64,000 bases of DNA from Parahoeflea halophila (GTDB taxonomy: Bacteria; Pseudomonadota; Alphaproteobacteria; Rhizobiales; Rhizobiaceae): NCBI RefSeq assembly GCF_900220985.1, contig NZ_OCPC01000003.1, positions 186,001 to 250,000 of the forward strand. The letters run 5' to 3'. This document shows positions 1-9,788 of this stretch, piece after piece (position 1 is the stretch's first letter; each line of letters starts with the position of its first letter). The position numbers and the translations under genes were made by a program. Under the pieces are notes generated by a model that was given only the letters and a program-made list of their open reading frames with translations, was not told the origin of the DNA and made no database searches.

Positions 1-47
1 ATTTGAAGGCGGCCTTCCGGGCGCAGCGACAAGGACCGAAAACCAGC

Positions 48-812
48 ATGACATCTTCCAGGGGAACAGTTCTTGTCACCGGCGCCGCGCGCCGCATCGG
101 CAAGGCCATCGCATTGGATCTGGCCGCACACGGCTACCGGATCGCCATTCACGCCAACAGCAGCGGCAAGGAAGCCGAAGCCGTGGCGGGCTCGATCCGC
201 GATCTGGGCGGCGTCGCGGAGGTATTTCTGGCTGACCTGTCGGACAGCAAGGCGACGCGTCGGCTGCATGACGAGGTGACTGCCAGGCTCGCCCCGCCCG
301 ACATCATCGTCAACAATGCCTCGGTGTTCGTGGACGACGACGTGCGCGACTTTGACGAAAAGAAATTCGACCGGCATTTCGCCCTTCACCTCAAGGCCCC
401 GGCGATTCTGGCCGAAGCCATGGCCGCGAACCTGCCGGACGGACGCGACGGGCTGATCGTCAACATCATCGACCAGCGGGTGTGGAAGCTGACGCCCCGG
501 TTCTTTTCCTACACGCTGTCGAAGGCCGGGCTGTGGACAGCGACGCAGACAATGGCCCAGGCTCTGGCGCCGCGAATCCGGGTCAATGCCATTGGCCCCG
601 GCCCGACACTCGCCAATAACCGCCAGAAGAGCGATGACTTTTCCAAACAGGCTTCGGCGGTGCCGCTAGAGCACGGGCCGGAGCTCGCCGAATTCGGCGC
701 CACCATCCGCTATCTGCACGACGCACGCTCGGTGACCGGCCAGATGATCGCGCTCGACGGCGGCCAGCATCTGGCCTGGGAAACACCCGATGTGACCGGC
801 ATCGGTGAATAG
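48..812 (+). CDS. Pteridine-reductase-like short-chain dehydrogenase (FolM/PTR1 type)
   Basis: A 254-residue SDR oxidoreductase, probably NADPH-dependent. The cofactor motif TGAARRIG is at residues 11-18 and NNAS near 90. The active site reads D142, Y155 (YTLSK) and K159: Asp replaces the usual SDR Ser, and the 13-residue spacing to Tyr matches the Asp/Tyr/Lys set of pteridine reductase PTR1. The Arg in the glycine motif also fits that subgroup. Reduction of dihydropterins is inferred. I chose the ATG at 48, which has AAGGA about 12 bases upstream, over an in-frame TTG at 3. The gene precedes uvrC by about 100 bases on the same strand. Confidence 0.85.
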   Translation: MTSSRGTVLVTGAARRIGKAIALDLAAHGYRIAIHANSSGKEAEAVAGSIRDLGGVAEVFLADLSDSKATRRLHDEVTARLAPPDIIVNNASVFVDDDVRDFDEKKFDRHFALHLKAPAILAEAMAANLPDGRDGLIVNIIDQRVWKLTPRFFSYTLSKAGLWTATQTMAQALAPRIRVNAIGPGPTLANNRQKSDDFSKQASAVPLEHGPELAEFGATIRYLHDARSVTGQMIALDGGQHLAWETPDVTGIGE

Positions 813-913
813 GCTGTTTGCGCTTGATAAACTCCACTGCTGACGCCAGATGACAGGTACTTGAGCAAACCCTCTCTTGCCCACACAGCGTCAGGAGTTG
901 ATAAGATCGGCCG

Positions 914-3001
914 ATGACTCGCCAGCCCGACCAGACATCCCCGAAACCTTCCAAAGCCGCGGCGAAATCCGATGGTGGCGTGATCTATGCGGAAACCGAC
1001 AGCGACGAGGACGAGCTGACGGAAGCCGAGGCTCCCCTCCCCGCCGATGTCGCCAACATTGCCGATATGGAGTGGAACGAAAGCCCCGGCCTTGCCAGGG
1101 GCCTGAAGGGCGCCGAGGTCATTCAGGCCTTCGTCAAGCACCTGCCCAATCAGCCCGGTGTCTACCGGATGATGAACGAAGCCGGCAACGTGCTTTATGT
1201 CGGCAAGGCGCGCAGCCTGAAGAAGCGTGTGACGAACTACGCGCAAGGCCGCGGCCATTCCAACCGCATCACCCGGATGATCGCGCAGACGACCAACATG
1301 GAATTCGTCACCACGCGCACCGAGACCGAGGCACTGCTGCTTGAAGCCAACCTGATCAAACGGCTGAAGCCACGCTTCAACGTGCTGATGCGCGATGACA
1401 AGTCGTTTCCCTATATCCTGATCACCGGCAACCACGAGGCCCCGGCGATATTCAAGCATCGCGGCGCACGCTCGCGCAAGGGCTCCTATTTCGGCCCCTT
1501 CGCCTCTGCCGGCGCGGTTGGCCGGACAATCAATGCGCTGCAGCGGGCATTTCTGCTCAGGACCTGCACCGACAGCGTCTATGAAAGCCGCACGCGGCCC
1601 TGCCTGCTCTACCAGATCAAGCGTTGCTCCGGCCCCTGCACCGGCGAGATCAGCGCCGAGGGCTATGCCGAACTTGTGAACGAGGCCAAGGGGTTTCTTT
1701 CCGGCCGCAGCCAGGCGGTCAAGTCGCAATTGTCGACGGCGATGCAGGCGGCTTCGAACGATCTCGATTTCGAGCGGGCGGCGATCTACCGGGACCGGCT
1801 GTCGGCGCTCAGCCACGTGCAGAGCCACCAGGGCATCAATCCGCAGACAGTTGAAGAAGCTGACGTTTTCGCCATCCACCACGATGCCGGCATGGCCTGT
1901 ATTCAGGTGTTCTTTTTCCGCACCGGACAGAACTGGGGAAACCGCGCCTATTTTCCGAAAGCCGATCCGTCGCTGGCCTCGGGGGAGATCCTGGGTGCCT
2001 TTATCGGCCAGTTCTACGATGACAAACCGGCGCCGCGGATGATCCTGATTTCTGAAGATTTCGAGGACCGGTCACTGCTCGAGGAAGCGCTCAGCGTGCG
2101 GATGGAGCGCAAGGTCGCAATCAGCGTGCCGCAGCGTGGCGAGAAGCGCGAACTGGTCGACCAGGTGCTGAGCAACGCGCGTGAGGCCCACGGCCGCAAT
2201 CTGGCGGAAACCGCTTCCCAGACGCGGCTGCTCAAGGGCCTGGCCGAAACCTTCAACCTGCCGCACCCGCCACGCCGCATCGAGGTCTATGACAACTCGC
2301 ATATCATGGGCACCAGCGCGGTTGGCGGGATGATTGTGGCCGGGCCAGAAGGCTTTGCCAAGAATCAGTACCGGAAGTTCAACATCAAATCGACCGAGAT
2401 CACCCCGGGCGACGATTTCGGCATGATGCGCGAGGTCATGCAGCGGCGGTTCTCGCGGTTGATCAAGGAGCACGGCGGTGCCGGGCCGACGCCGCCGGAC
2501 GCGGCGGACGATGCCGATGCGGTGACGCAGTCGGGGATGCCGGCCTGGCCCGACTTGGTGCTGATCGATGGCGGCAAGGGCCAGATGAGCGCCGTGCGCG
2601 CGATTCTCGAAGAACTCGGGATCGCCGACAAGATTACCGCCATCGGCGTGGCCAAGGGTATGGACCGCGAGGCGGGGCGCGAACGCTTCTTCGTGGAAGG
2701 CAAGCCGGACTTCACCCTTCCGCCGCGCGATCCGGTGCTTTATTTTGTCCAGCGGCTGCGCGATGAGGCCCACCGCTTTGCCATCGGCACGCACCGGGCG
2801 CGGCGCAAGAAGGAGATGGTTGCCAATCCGCTGGACGAGATCGCCGGCATCGGGCCGACGCGCAAGCGCGCGCTGTTGCATCATTTCGGCACCGCCAAGG
2901 CGGTGTCGCGCGCTGGGATCGAGGACCTTGTTGCCGTGGAAGGAATTTCACGCAACGTGGCCGAGCTGGTCTACAATCATTTCCACGAGGATAATCGCTG
3001 A
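914..3001 (+). CDS. uvrC: UvrABC excinuclease subunit C
   Basis: The dual-incision nuclease of nucleotide excision repair; it acts with UvrB on damaged DNA in the cytoplasm. The protein has 695 residues. A poorly conserved acidic N-terminal extension of about 75 residues is followed by the GIY-YIG nuclease (GVYR at 82 to VLYVGKAR near 94-101), a UVR domain near 265-300, the central RNase H-like UvrC homology region ([18 protein letters not shown]) and C-terminal helix-hairpin-helix motifs ([13 protein letters not shown]). An alanine/aspartate-rich loop interrupts the homology region near 525-540. It lies upstream of pgsA, the usual rhizobial order. Identification is secure. Confidence 0.98.
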   Translation: MTRQPDQTSPKPSKAAAKSDGGVIYAETDSDEDELTEAEAPLPADVANIADMEWNESPGLARGLKGAEVIQAFVKHLPNQPGVYRMMNEAGNVLYVGKARSLKKRVTNYAQGRGHSNRITRMIAQTTNMEFVTTRTETEALLLEANLIKRLKPRFNVLMRDDKSFPYILITGNHEAPAIFKHRGARSRKGSYFGPFASAGAVGRTINALQRAFLLRTCTDSVYESRTRPCLLYQIKRCSGPCTGEISAEGYAELVNEAKGFLSGRSQAVKSQLSTAMQAASNDLDFERAAIYRDRLSALSHVQSHQGINPQTVEEADVFAIHHDAGMACIQVFFFRTGQNWGNRAYFPKADPSLASGEILGAFIGQFYDDKPAPRMILISEDFEDRSLLEEALSVRMERKVAISVPQRGEKRELVDQVLSNAREAHGRNLAETASQTRLLKGLAETFNLPHPPRRIEVYDNSHIMGTSAVGGMIVAGPEGFAKNQYRKFNIKSTEITPGDDFGMMREVMQRRFSRLIKEHGGAGPTPPDAADDADAVTQSGMPAWPDLVLIDGGKGQMSAVRAILEELGIADKITAIGVAKGMDREAGRERFFVEGKPDFTLPPRDPVLYFVQRLRDEAHRFAIGTHRARRKKEMVANPLDEIAGIGPTRKRALLHHFGTAKAVSRAGIEDLVAVEGISRNVAELVYNHFHEDNR

Positions 3002-3121
3002 ATGGAAGCAACGAGCGACACGAAACTGCGGCATTCGGGCGCTAATACGCGGCGGGACGGTTGACCTTTCGGCTTGGCCGCGCGCATCTTGCGCAGAATC
3101 CTGAAACGGATGGGGTGCCCC

Positions 3122-3706
3122 ATGGCGTCACGTGCGCTTAACATACCGAATATACTGACCTATGGACGGATCCTGGCGGTTCCGCTGATCGTTCTGTGCT
3201 TCTTCATCGAAGGCCGGCTGCACGGCTCGGATCTGGCGCGATGGAGTGCTCTTCTGATCTTCATCATCGCATCGGTGACCGACTTCTTCGACGGCTACCT
3301 CGCCCGGATCTGGGACCAGACATCCAACATCGGCCGGATGCTCGACCCGATCGCCGACAAGCTGCTGGTCTCTGCAATCCTGTTGCTGGTCGCCGCCGAC
3401 GGCACCATTGCCGGCTGGTCGATCTGGGCAGCAATCATCATCCTGTGCCGGGAAATCCTGGTATCGGGTTTGCGCGAGTATCTCGCCGCCCTGAAAGTGT
3501 CGGTGCCGGTGACCTGGATCGCCAAATGGAAGACCACGCTGCAAATGGTGGCTCTCGGCTTCCTGCTGGCAGGTCCTGCCGGTGACAAGGTGCTGCCCTA
3601 CACAACGGAAATCGGCATCGGTTTGCTGTGGATCGCGGCGATCATCACGATGTATACCGGCTACGACTATTTCCGCGCCGGATTGAAGCATATGGTGGAC
3701 GAATGA
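3122..3706 (+). CDS. pgsA: CDP-diacylglycerol--glycerol-3-phosphate 3-phosphatidyltransferase
   Basis: An inner-membrane enzyme that makes phosphatidylglycerol phosphate, the committed step to phosphatidylglycerol and cardiolipin. The 194-residue protein has several transmembrane helices and the CDP-alcohol phosphotransferase motif: D54, D57-G58, A61-R62, G71, D75 and D79. The start at 3122 gives MASRALNIPN, the N-terminus expected of the family; an in-frame TTG at 3074 and ATG at 3110 would add residues that look unconserved. The stop overlaps the moaD start as ATGA, so translation is probably coupled. Confidence 0.95.
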   Translation: MASRALNIPNILTYGRILAVPLIVLCFFIEGRLHGSDLARWSALLIFIIASVTDFFDGYLARIWDQTSNIGRMLDPIADKLLVSAILLLVAADGTIAGWSIWAAIIILCREILVSGLREYLAALKVSVPVTWIAKWKTTLQMVALGFLLAGPAGDKVLPYTTEIGIGLLWIAAIITMYTGYDYFRAGLKHMVDE

Positions 3707-3960
3707 GCTTGAAGGTTGTCTATTTCGCCTGGGTGCGCGAGCGCATCGGCAAGGGATCGGAAGAGCTGGAGCTGCCCGAGAGCGTCGTCACCGTCGGTGA
3801 CCTGATCGCGCATCTTGCGACGCTGGGCGAAGAATATGCGGCGGCCTTTGAAGTGCCGCAGGTGATCCGCGCGGCGATCGACGAGGAACATGCCGGACAT
3901 GACGAGGCCATCGGCAACGCGCGGGAGATCGCGCTGTTTCCGCCGATGACCGGGGGCTGA
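3703..3960 (+). CDS. moaD: Molybdopterin synthase small subunit (sulfur carrier)
   Basis: The sulfur carrier of molybdopterin synthase. Its C-terminal Gly-Gly is thiocarboxylated and donates sulfur to precursor Z in complex with MoaE. The protein has 85 residues with a ubiquitin-like fold signature (VVYFAWVRERIG near the N-terminus) and ends in FPPMTGG, as required. The ATG overlaps the pgsA stop by 4 bases, and moaE begins one base after the moaD stop. The cofactor made here could serve the CoxL-type hydroxylase encoded near 40-42 kb. Confidence 0.96.
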   Translation: MSLKVVYFAWVRERIGKGSEELELPESVVTVGDLIAHLATLGEEYAAAFEVPQVIRAAIDEEHAGHDEAIGNAREIALFPPMTGG

Positions 3961-3961
3961 G

Positions 3962-4462
3962 ATGACGGCGGACAGCACGCCCCCGGCGAAACGGCCGGTG
4001 CAAGTGACCGTCCGGATCCAGAGCAGCGACTTCGACATCAGCGATGAGATCGGCGCGCTGACCGCCGGCCGTGCCGATGTCGGTGCAGTGGCAAGCTTTA
4101 CCGGGTTGTGCCGTGACGAAGGCGGCCGGCTGTCCGCGCTTGAACTCGAGCACTATCCCGGCATGGCGGAACGCGCCATCCGCGCGATCGCCGAAGAGGC
4201 GGCCGAGCGGTTCGAGCTGACCGGCCTCACCGCCATTCACCGCTATGGCAAGATCGCTCCCGGCGGCAATATCGTTCTGGTGGTGGCATGCGCCTCGCAC
4301 CGGCAGGCGGCCTTTGACGGCGCCGCTTTCCTGATGGACTATTTCAAGACCGATGCGCCGTTCTGGAAAAAAGAACATCTGAAAGACGGCGGCGCGGGCG
4401 AGTGGGTGTCGGCCAAGGATGCCGACGACAAGGCCAAGGCACGCTGGCGGAGCAGATCGTGA
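3962..4462 (+). CDS. moaE: Molybdopterin synthase catalytic subunit
   Basis: The large catalytic subunit of molybdopterin synthase; it converts precursor Z to molybdopterin using the MoaD thiocarboxylate. The protein has 166 residues. Typical MoaE features are [23 protein letters not shown], the [10 protein letters not shown] segment and the conserved FWKKE near the C-terminus with its catalytic lysine. It follows moaD directly, and its stop overlaps the GTG start of ung as GTGA, so moaD, moaE and ung look co-translated. Confidence 0.97.
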   Translation: MTADSTPPAKRPVQVTVRIQSSDFDISDEIGALTAGRADVGAVASFTGLCRDEGGRLSALELEHYPGMAERAIRAIAEEAAERFELTGLTAIHRYGKIAPGGNIVLVVACASHRQAAFDGAAFLMDYFKTDAPFWKKEHLKDGGAGEWVSAKDADDKAKARWRSRS

Positions 4463-5148
4463 ATACCACGGTCACGCTTGACGAGAGCTGGAAGGCTGCC
4501 CTGTCGGCGGAGCTTCAAAGCCCCTACATGGGTGAGTTGCGATCCTTTCTTAAAACCGAACTGGCGGAAGGCAAGGTGATTTTCCCCAAACCGTCCGAGT
4601 ATTTCGCAGCCCTCGACCTGACACCGCTCGATGAGGTCAAGGTGGTCATCCTCGGCCAGGACCCCTATCACGGCGACGGCCAGGCACACGGGTTGTGCTT
4701 TTCGGTGCGGCCCGATGTACGCACGCCGCCATCGCTGAAGAACATCTACAAGGAACTGGAAGCCGATCTCGACGTCCCCAGAGCCCCGCACGGACATCTG
4801 GTCAGCTGGGCGCGGCAGGGCGTGCTGCTGCTCAACTCGGTGCTCACCGTCGAGCGCGGGCTTGCCGCCTCGCATCGCGGCCGTGGCTGGGAAAAGTTCA
4901 CCGACGCGGTGATCGCCCGGGTCAACCAGCTCGAGCACCCGGTGGTGTTCCTGCTCTGGGGCGCCTATGCGCAAAAGAAAGCGCAATTCGTCGACAGCAG
5001 CCGCCATTTAGTGCTCAAGGCCGCCCACCCCTCGCCGCTGTCGGCGCATAACGGCTTTCTCGGCTGCAGGCATTTTTCCCAGGCCAATGAGTTTCTTGAG
5101 AAGAACGGTCTCGAGCCGGTCGACTGGCAGCTGCCGGAAAAGCTCTGA
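4459..5148 (+). CDS. ung: Uracil-DNA glycosylase, family 1
   Basis: Removes uracil from DNA at the start of base excision repair. The protein has 229 residues. The water-activating motif GQDPYH spans residues 66-71 with catalytic D68, and the intercalation motif HPSPLS is near 192. The GTG at 4459 overlaps the moaE stop by 4 bases and gives the length usual for the family; an in-frame GTG at 4402 would run deep into moaE. A second, unrelated uracil glycosylase of the family-4 type is encoded at 36.5 kb. Confidence 0.96.
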   Translation: MNTTVTLDESWKAALSAELQSPYMGELRSFLKTELAEGKVIFPKPSEYFAALDLTPLDEVKVVILGQDPYHGDGQAHGLCFSVRPDVRTPPSLKNIYKELEADLDVPRAPHGHLVSWARQGVLLLNSVLTVERGLAASHRGRGWEKFTDAVIARVNQLEHPVVFLLWGAYAQKKAQFVDSSRHLVLKAAHPSPLSAHNGFLGCRHFSQANEFLEKNGLEPVDWQLPEKL

Positions 5149-5235
5149 GCGGAGGCAACCGACCGCCAACACCCCGGCCCGATCGTCCAAGTCAACACGA
5201 CCCCTCGACCCGACAGCCTGCACAGGAGAGCCAGC

Positions 5236-5691
5236 GTGAAACCGTCAATTCTACCCATGACTGGAAAGTGCCGCTGCGGCGAGGTCAGGTTCCAGATCAC
5301 GCAGTCCCCGCTGATGACAGCCGCCTGCCACTGCACCGGTTGCCAGCGCATGTCCGGCAGCGCCTACTCCCTGACAGCGATGATACCGGTCGACGGGTTT
5401 TACGTCATCGAAGGCGATACGGTTGTCGGCGGCCTCAGGGGGCCGCAACTGCATCACAACTTCTGCCCGTCCTGCATGACCTGGATGTTCACGCGGATCG
5501 AGGGCGTTCACACATTTGTCAATGTTCGTCCGACATTGCTTGAGGATGCGAACTGGTTCTCGCCATTCATTGAAACAATGACCGTAGAAAAACTTGACTG
5601 GGCCACGACGCCCGCCAAACACAGCTTCCAGGGTTTTCCGGCAATGGACGAGATGCCGGACCTGATTGCCGAGTACGCAGCGAGCAGCTGA
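5236..5691 (+). CDS. GFA family (glutathione-dependent formaldehyde-activating-like) zinc protein
   Basis: A 151-residue protein of the GFA fold. The zinc-binding cysteines are visible: CRCG near residue 13, CHCTGC near 32-37 and CPSC near 77-80. In the founding member Gfa, glutathione and formaldehyde bind this fold, but most homologues have unknown roles, so no substrate is assigned. The start is GTG with an AGGAG 8 bases upstream. It is convergent with ndk, with a hairpin between the two. A second GFA protein lies at 59.2 kb. Confidence 0.88.
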   Translation: MKPSILPMTGKCRCGEVRFQITQSPLMTAACHCTGCQRMSGSAYSLTAMIPVDGFYVIEGDTVVGGLRGPQLHHNFCPSCMTWMFTRIEGVHTFVNVRPTLLEDANWFSPFIETMTVEKLDWATTPAKHSFQGFPAMDEMPDLIAEYAASS

Positions 5692-5713
5692 GAAGTGTAG
5701 CCTTGGAAACGAA

Positions 5714-5741
5714 CGAAAAAGGCGACCCCCAGGCCGCCTTT
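5714..5741 (-). terminator. Rho-independent terminator after ndk
   Basis: The 7 bp arms AAAGGCG (5718-5724) and CGCCTTT (5735-5741) flank a 10-base loop. On the minus strand the stem is followed by a T run (A run on plus at 5716-5720). It lies between convergent GFA and ndk genes and could also stop plus-strand transcription weakly. Confidence 0.7.
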
Positions 5742-5788
5742 CGTATCGTGTTCAAGCGCCGGATTGTCCGGCCGCAATTGAAGCGGGT

Positions 5789-6211
5789 TCAGCCGACGAT
5801 TTCGGTGCCGGAGAACCAGTAGGAGATTTCCTGGGCTGCGGTTTCGGGAGCGTCCGAACCGTGCACCGAGTTCTCGCCGATCGACAGCGCGTAGGTCTTG
5901 CGGATGGTGCCTTCGGCGGCGTCGGCCGGGTTGGTGGCGCCCATGATCTCGCGGTTCTTGAGGATGGCGTTTTCACCTTCGAGCACCTGGACGACGGTCG
6001 GGCCGGAGGTCATGCCTTCAACCAGTTCGCCGAAAAACGGGCGTTCCTTGTGGACGGCGTAGAAGCCTTCAGCTTCGCGCTTGCTCATCCAGACGCGCTT
6101 GGAAGCGACCACGCGCAGGCCGTTGTCTTCGAATACCTTGGTGATGGCGCCGGTCAGGTTGCGCTTGGTGGCATCGGGCTTGATCATCGAGAAAGTGCGT
6201 TCAATCGCCAT
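5789..6211 (-). CDS. ndk: Nucleoside diphosphate kinase
   Basis: Transfers the gamma phosphate from ATP to nucleoside diphosphates through a phosphohistidine. The protein has 140 residues, the standard length. It begins [18 protein letters not shown], and the catalytic histidine is H117 in NSVHGSD. The ATG at 6211 gives the canonical N-terminus; an upstream in-frame ATG would add six residues. It is a single gene between convergent and divergent neighbours. Confidence 0.98.
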   Translation of the reverse strand: MAIERTFSMIKPDATKRNLTGAITKVFEDNGLRVVASKRVWMSKREAEGFYAVHKERPFFGELVEGMTSGPTVVQVLEGENAILKNREIMGATNPADAAEGTIRKTYALSIGENSVHGSDAPETAAQEISYWFSGTEIVG

Positions 6212-6347
6212 TGTGGTCTGTCCTGTCATTTGGTTGTGGTCACCAGACTTGAGCCCGGCAATTGCCTGCGCAAGATGTTCGGTGTGCGAAAAACCGGGTT
6301 GGAAGATCTCCGGCCCGGAGTTGGCGCCTAAATAGCCGCATGGCCTG

Positions 6348-7265
6348 TCATCCGCAAGGGGCGTCGGGCGCAACAGGCCAAACCCCTTCCACGGCCAGCG
6401 CTGTGCCGAGCCACCGCGCCACACGGTCGACCGGGCCGCGCCGGGCCGTGGCCGGATTGGGAACGAGCCAGATCGAGTTCGGCAGACGCACTGACTGGTT
6501 GCCAAACGGGGCAACAAGCAATCCAGACGCCAGGCTGTCACGGGTCAGCGACAGCCGCGCCAGTGCGACGCCCTCGCCGCACTCGGCCGCCCGCAACAGA
6601 ACCTCGCCCGAGTCATAGCGTGGTCCCCGGCTGCAATCCATGCCAGTTGGACCATGCAGCCGCGCCCACGTCTGCCATTGCGCGCTGGGATCGCTGTCAT
6701 GCAAAAGGCGCATGGCCGCAATATTATTCGCCGGACCCAGTGTGCGCAGATATCCTTGACTGGCCACCGGCAGCAGCAGATCGTTACCCAGTATCATGGC
6801 ACCGGCTTCCGCCCAGGGGCCCGCGCCCAGCCTGACAGACAGGTCAGCGCCCTGACTCTGCGGAGGTGCCACTTCACGACTGACGGTGACCGAGACGTCG
6901 ACACCGGCCAACACTTCCCGTGACGCGAGCATGCGCGGAAATAGCCAGCGGGCAGCAAAGGACGAGGTGGTGTTGATGACAACGCCGTTGCGGCCCGTAG
7001 GCCGGGCTATCGTGGCCAGTGCTGCCTCGATCCCGGCGATCGCGGCGATCGCCGCGTTGCCCAGTGTCTGGCCCTCGGGGGTGAGCTCGAGCCTGCGCCC
7101 CTGACCACGCCTCCGCACCATGGCAACACCGGTGGCGAGCTCGAGCTCGCCAAGCGACCGGCTGACCGCAGAATGGGCAATGCCCAGTCGCTTTGAGGCC
7201 GGTCGGACTCCGCCCTCCTCGATGACCGCAGCTAGGGCACGCAAATGGATGAAGGGTGGCAACAT
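6348..7265 (-). CDS. LysR-family transcriptional regulator
   Basis: A 305-residue LysR-type regulator. A winged helix-turn-helix occupies residues 1-60 ([20 protein letters not shown] at 23-42), followed by a linker helix and a type-2 periplasmic-binding-protein-like effector domain from about 90 to 295. It is divergent from the quinone-reductase-like gene at 7360, and a perfect palindrome sits at its own start codon. By the usual LysR arrangement it probably autoregulates and controls that neighbour. The effector is unknown. Confidence 0.9.
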   Translation of the reverse strand: MLPPFIHLRALAAVIEEGGVRPASKRLGIAHSAVSRSLGELELATGVAMVRRRGQGRRLELTPEGQTLGNAAIAAIAGIEAALATIARPTGRNGVVINTTSSFAARWLFPRMLASREVLAGVDVSVTVSREVAPPQSQGADLSVRLGAGPWAEAGAMILGNDLLLPVASQGYLRTLGPANNIAAMRLLHDSDPSAQWQTWARLHGPTGMDCSRGPRYDSGEVLLRAAECGEGVALARLSLTRDSLASGLLVAPFGNQSVRLPNSIWLVPNPATARRGPVDRVARWLGTALAVEGVWPVAPDAPCG

Positions 7266-7283
7266 GGTCTATTTCATAGACCA
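7265..7283. promoter_or_regulatory. Palindromic operator-like site at the LysR start
   Basis: The 8-base arms TGGTCTAT (7265-7272) and ATAGACCA (7276-7283) are perfect inverted repeats around TTC. The T at 7268 and A at 7280 satisfy the T-N11-A LysR box. The site touches the LysR start codon and is about 80 bases from the divergent gene. Binding is inferred. Confidence 0.55.
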
Positions 7284-7359
7284 GATTACACAGATTTTGA
7301 ACCGGAATTTTCTGAAGTAACGCGGTATCCTGCAGGCACAATTTTCTCAGGAGGCGCAC

Positions 7360-8388
7360 ATGGGAATGCTAATAGACGGAGAATGGCACGACAACCCCGA
7401 CCCGAAATCAACGGATGCGACGGGCCACAGCTTTCCACACTGGTCATCTCTGAGCACCAATAACGCTCTAGGCGATTTGGCTGCACGCTATGTTCTGGTG
7501 GCGTCCTACAGCTGCCCGTGGTCGCATGCGACGCTGGTTACCCGCGCGCTGCTGGGGCTGCAGCAGACGGTACCGCTGCATGTCGCCGGCGGGCCGCGGA
7601 TTGAGGGATACGCGTTGTCGCCCGAGGGGCCGCTGTCTGCTTCGGCGACGACGGCGGACGCGACCACAGTTTACCGGCATCTCCACGAACTCTACACGGC
7701 GACGGCACCCGGTTTCACCGGCCGGGCCACGGTTCCGGTGCTCTGGGACCGCATGGAGCGGCGCCTGGTTCTGGCCGATTCCGGCGATATTCTGCGATGG
7801 CTCGACCTTCTGGGCGGCGCGGGTCCGGCCCGGTTGCACCCGGAGAGCGCGCAGAAGGAAACGGAGGAGTTGCTTGCCCTGCTCCGCGACCGGCTGGCGC
7901 AGCCGATCTATCGCGCCGGTCTCGCCACCACGCAGGCGGTCTACGACGCGGCGACAGACACGGTCTTTGCGACGCTTTCCGATCTCGAGGCTCGGCTGGC
8001 CGACCGGCGCTTCCTACTCGGCCCCGTCCTGTCTGTCGCCGACATCCGCCTGTTCTGCCTGCTGGTCCGTTTCGACACGGTCTATGGTCCGCTTTTCCGT
8101 CTCACCCGCCGGCGCCTGACCGACCACCCAGCGCTCTGGGCCCATACGCGCGACATCCTGTCTTTGCCCGGCGTTCAGGACACCGTCCAGATGCGGACCA
8201 TCCAGGAGGGGTACTTCCTCAATGACGGCGCCACCAATCCACATCGCATCATCGCCGATCTGCCGGATCTTGACTGGACCCCGGACGCCGGGCGCGTGTT
8301 TGCCGGATGCGTGAGACGCGCCGTCCCGGCGCCGGCAGCCGCTGCTTGGATCACCAGTCGATCCGGGATAAAATCCTCCCATGTCTGA
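7360..8388 (+). CDS. Glutathionyl-hydroquinone reductase-like protein (Xi-class GST)
   Basis: Resembles the Xi-class glutathione transferases (YqjG/ECM4) that remove glutathione from glutathionyl-hydroquinones. The 342-residue protein has the family's active-site Cys at C52 in SCPWSHA, a thioredoxin-like half with VPVLWD, and an alpha-helical C-terminal half with the GPVLSVADIRLF segment. The usual CPWAHRT motif is altered to CPWSHAT, so its Arg is lost. AGGAGG lies 7 bases before the ATG at 7360. The end overlaps the next ORF by 8 bases. The divergent LysR gene probably regulates it. Confidence 0.75.
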   Translation: MGMLIDGEWHDNPDPKSTDATGHSFPHWSSLSTNNALGDLAARYVLVASYSCPWSHATLVTRALLGLQQTVPLHVAGGPRIEGYALSPEGPLSASATTADATTVYRHLHELYTATAPGFTGRATVPVLWDRMERRLVLADSGDILRWLDLLGGAGPARLHPESAQKETEELLALLRDRLAQPIYRAGLATTQAVYDAATDTVFATLSDLEARLADRRFLLGPVLSVADIRLFCLLVRFDTVYGPLFRLTRRRLTDHPALWAHTRDILSLPGVQDTVQMRTIQEGYFLNDGATNPHRIIADLPDLDWTPDAGRVFAGCVRRAVPAPAAAAWITSRSGIKSSHV

Positions 8389-8956
8389 CGCGGTGATAGC
8401 CTCGGGAGTTGTCGCTGTGGCGGTTTTCGGGTTTGCGCCTCAGAACCAGGCGATGCTGGCGGCGGGTGCTGCGCGAACCGTCAGGCCGGTGCTCGACACG
8501 ATGTTTGTCAGCCTCTGCGGCTGGCTGCTGCTGTTCGGACTGGCGCTGGGCTTGTTGCGGCTGTTGCCCGCGTGGATCGGCGGGGCGGCGGTGATCTTCG
8601 CCTCGCTCTTGCTGGCGGTGGCCGGACTGAGCCGCTACATGGCCGATCCGGGAACCCGAAGGGATCCGGTGGCGGCCATCACTCACCCGGCGCTCCCGCG
8701 GCACTATCTGCAAAGCCCGGAAAGCTGGGCAGTGGCGTTCTTTCTCGCGGGATCCGCCGCCGGCGGCTCCGTGACGCTGGCCGCTGCCTTTGCCGGCTTG
8801 ACGCTGCTGACCATCTTCAGCCTGGCGCTGTGGGCCACAGCGGGCTGGGCCGGATGTCAGTACCTGGCGTCACGCTGGCACCGGCGGCATCTCGACTGGG
8901 GCCTGGGCATCCTGATGTTCTTCGCAGCCATGGCCTCGCTCACTCCCTCGGGCTGA
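8381..8956 (+). CDS. Uncharacterised inner-membrane protein
   Basis: A 191-residue hydrophobic protein with about five or six predicted membrane segments (residues about 4-24, 40-60, 65-83, 115-135, 135-155 and 170-187). Alternation of short loops and membrane spans recalls small exporters of the LysE/RhtB type, but no diagnostic motif is visible and I do not recognise the family. Its ATG lies 8 bases inside the end of the quinone-reductase-like gene, so the two are probably co-translated and functionally linked. Confidence 0.7.
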   Translation: MSDAVIASGVVAVAVFGFAPQNQAMLAAGAARTVRPVLDTMFVSLCGWLLLFGLALGLLRLLPAWIGGAAVIFASLLLAVAGLSRYMADPGTRRDPVAAITHPALPRHYLQSPESWAVAFFLAGSAAGGSVTLAAAFAGLTLLTIFSLALWATAGWAGCQYLASRWHRRHLDWGLGILMFFAAMASLTPSG

Positions 8957-8968
8957 ACGCCCGGCAGC

Positions 8969-9661
8969 TCAGACCGCTGCGGGAGCCGAGCGCCCCAGTC
9001 CATCATGCAGATCGAGGCAGCGCTCGAACCAGTCGCCCACCGGGTCTGCGGTTTCAACCAGGCTGATCCCGGCGGTCAGCCGCACCCATTGCAGGGCGCC
9101 AAAGACGATGTAATCGGCAAACAACGGCGATGAACCGCCAATCCAGGGCTGCCGCTTCAGGGTCGTGCGTAGTGGCAGGAGCGTCGCCGGCAGCGCCTCG
9201 AGCGCTTTCGCACGCCCTTCCGCCACCTGTTCCAGCGTCATGCCCATGCGGGCTTCGCGGCTGGTGCGGAAATACGCCTGGTCGGCCGGCGCAAGCGCAT
9301 TGTGGATGTCCATCAGAGCGATATCGCGCATGGCGCCATGCAGCACCGTGTTGGTCCAGCTCTCGATGAAGCGGGCCATGGCCTGGCCGCCCTCCCCGCC
9401 AAACAAGCTCGGCTTGTCCGGGTGGGTTTCCTCCAGATAGGCGGCAATCATGAAGCTGTCGGCTATGACCTGGCTGCCATCACGGATGACCGGCACAGTC
9501 CTGGACACGCCGCCCTCTACCTCGGGCACCTTGGTGAAACACACCTGACGACGCTCGAACGGCAGACCCTTGTGGGCAAGCGACATCGCCGTCTTCCAGC
9601 AATGAGGGCTGAAGGGGCGTGACGAATCCGCGCCAACAAGTTCGTGAAAGATGATGGTCAT
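8969..9661 (-). CDS. Glutathione S-transferase family protein
   Basis: A 230-residue GST. The N-terminal thioredoxin-like domain contains SPHCWKTAMSLAHKG, the cis-proline in SRTVPVIRDG and the glutathione-contacting ADSFMIAAYLE; the C-terminal domain is all alpha. The physiological substrate is unknown. The ATG at 9661 gives a conventional N-terminus (MTIIFHELVGADSSRPFSP); a much longer open frame upstream runs antisense to the ABC-F gene and is not credible. It is convergent with the membrane gene at 8381 and divergent from the ABC-F gene. Confidence 0.88.
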   Translation of the reverse strand: MTIIFHELVGADSSRPFSPHCWKTAMSLAHKGLPFERRQVCFTKVPEVEGGVSRTVPVIRDGSQVIADSFMIAAYLEETHPDKPSLFGGEGGQAMARFIESWTNTVLHGAMRDIALMDIHNALAPADQAYFRTSREARMGMTLEQVAEGRAKALEALPATLLPLRTTLKRQPWIGGSSPLFADYIVFGALQWVRLTAGISLVETADPVGDWFERCLDLHDGLGRSAPAAV

Positions 9662-9788
9662 GTGTTTGTCTCCCAACGCCAATTCAGCATTGTTGTGGCG
9701 CAACACGAAGCGGTTGTCACCCGGGTTGCGACCATCATTGCGTGGTTTCCCCTTGCCATTTTGGTTCAACATCGCCAGAAGCGCGGGC

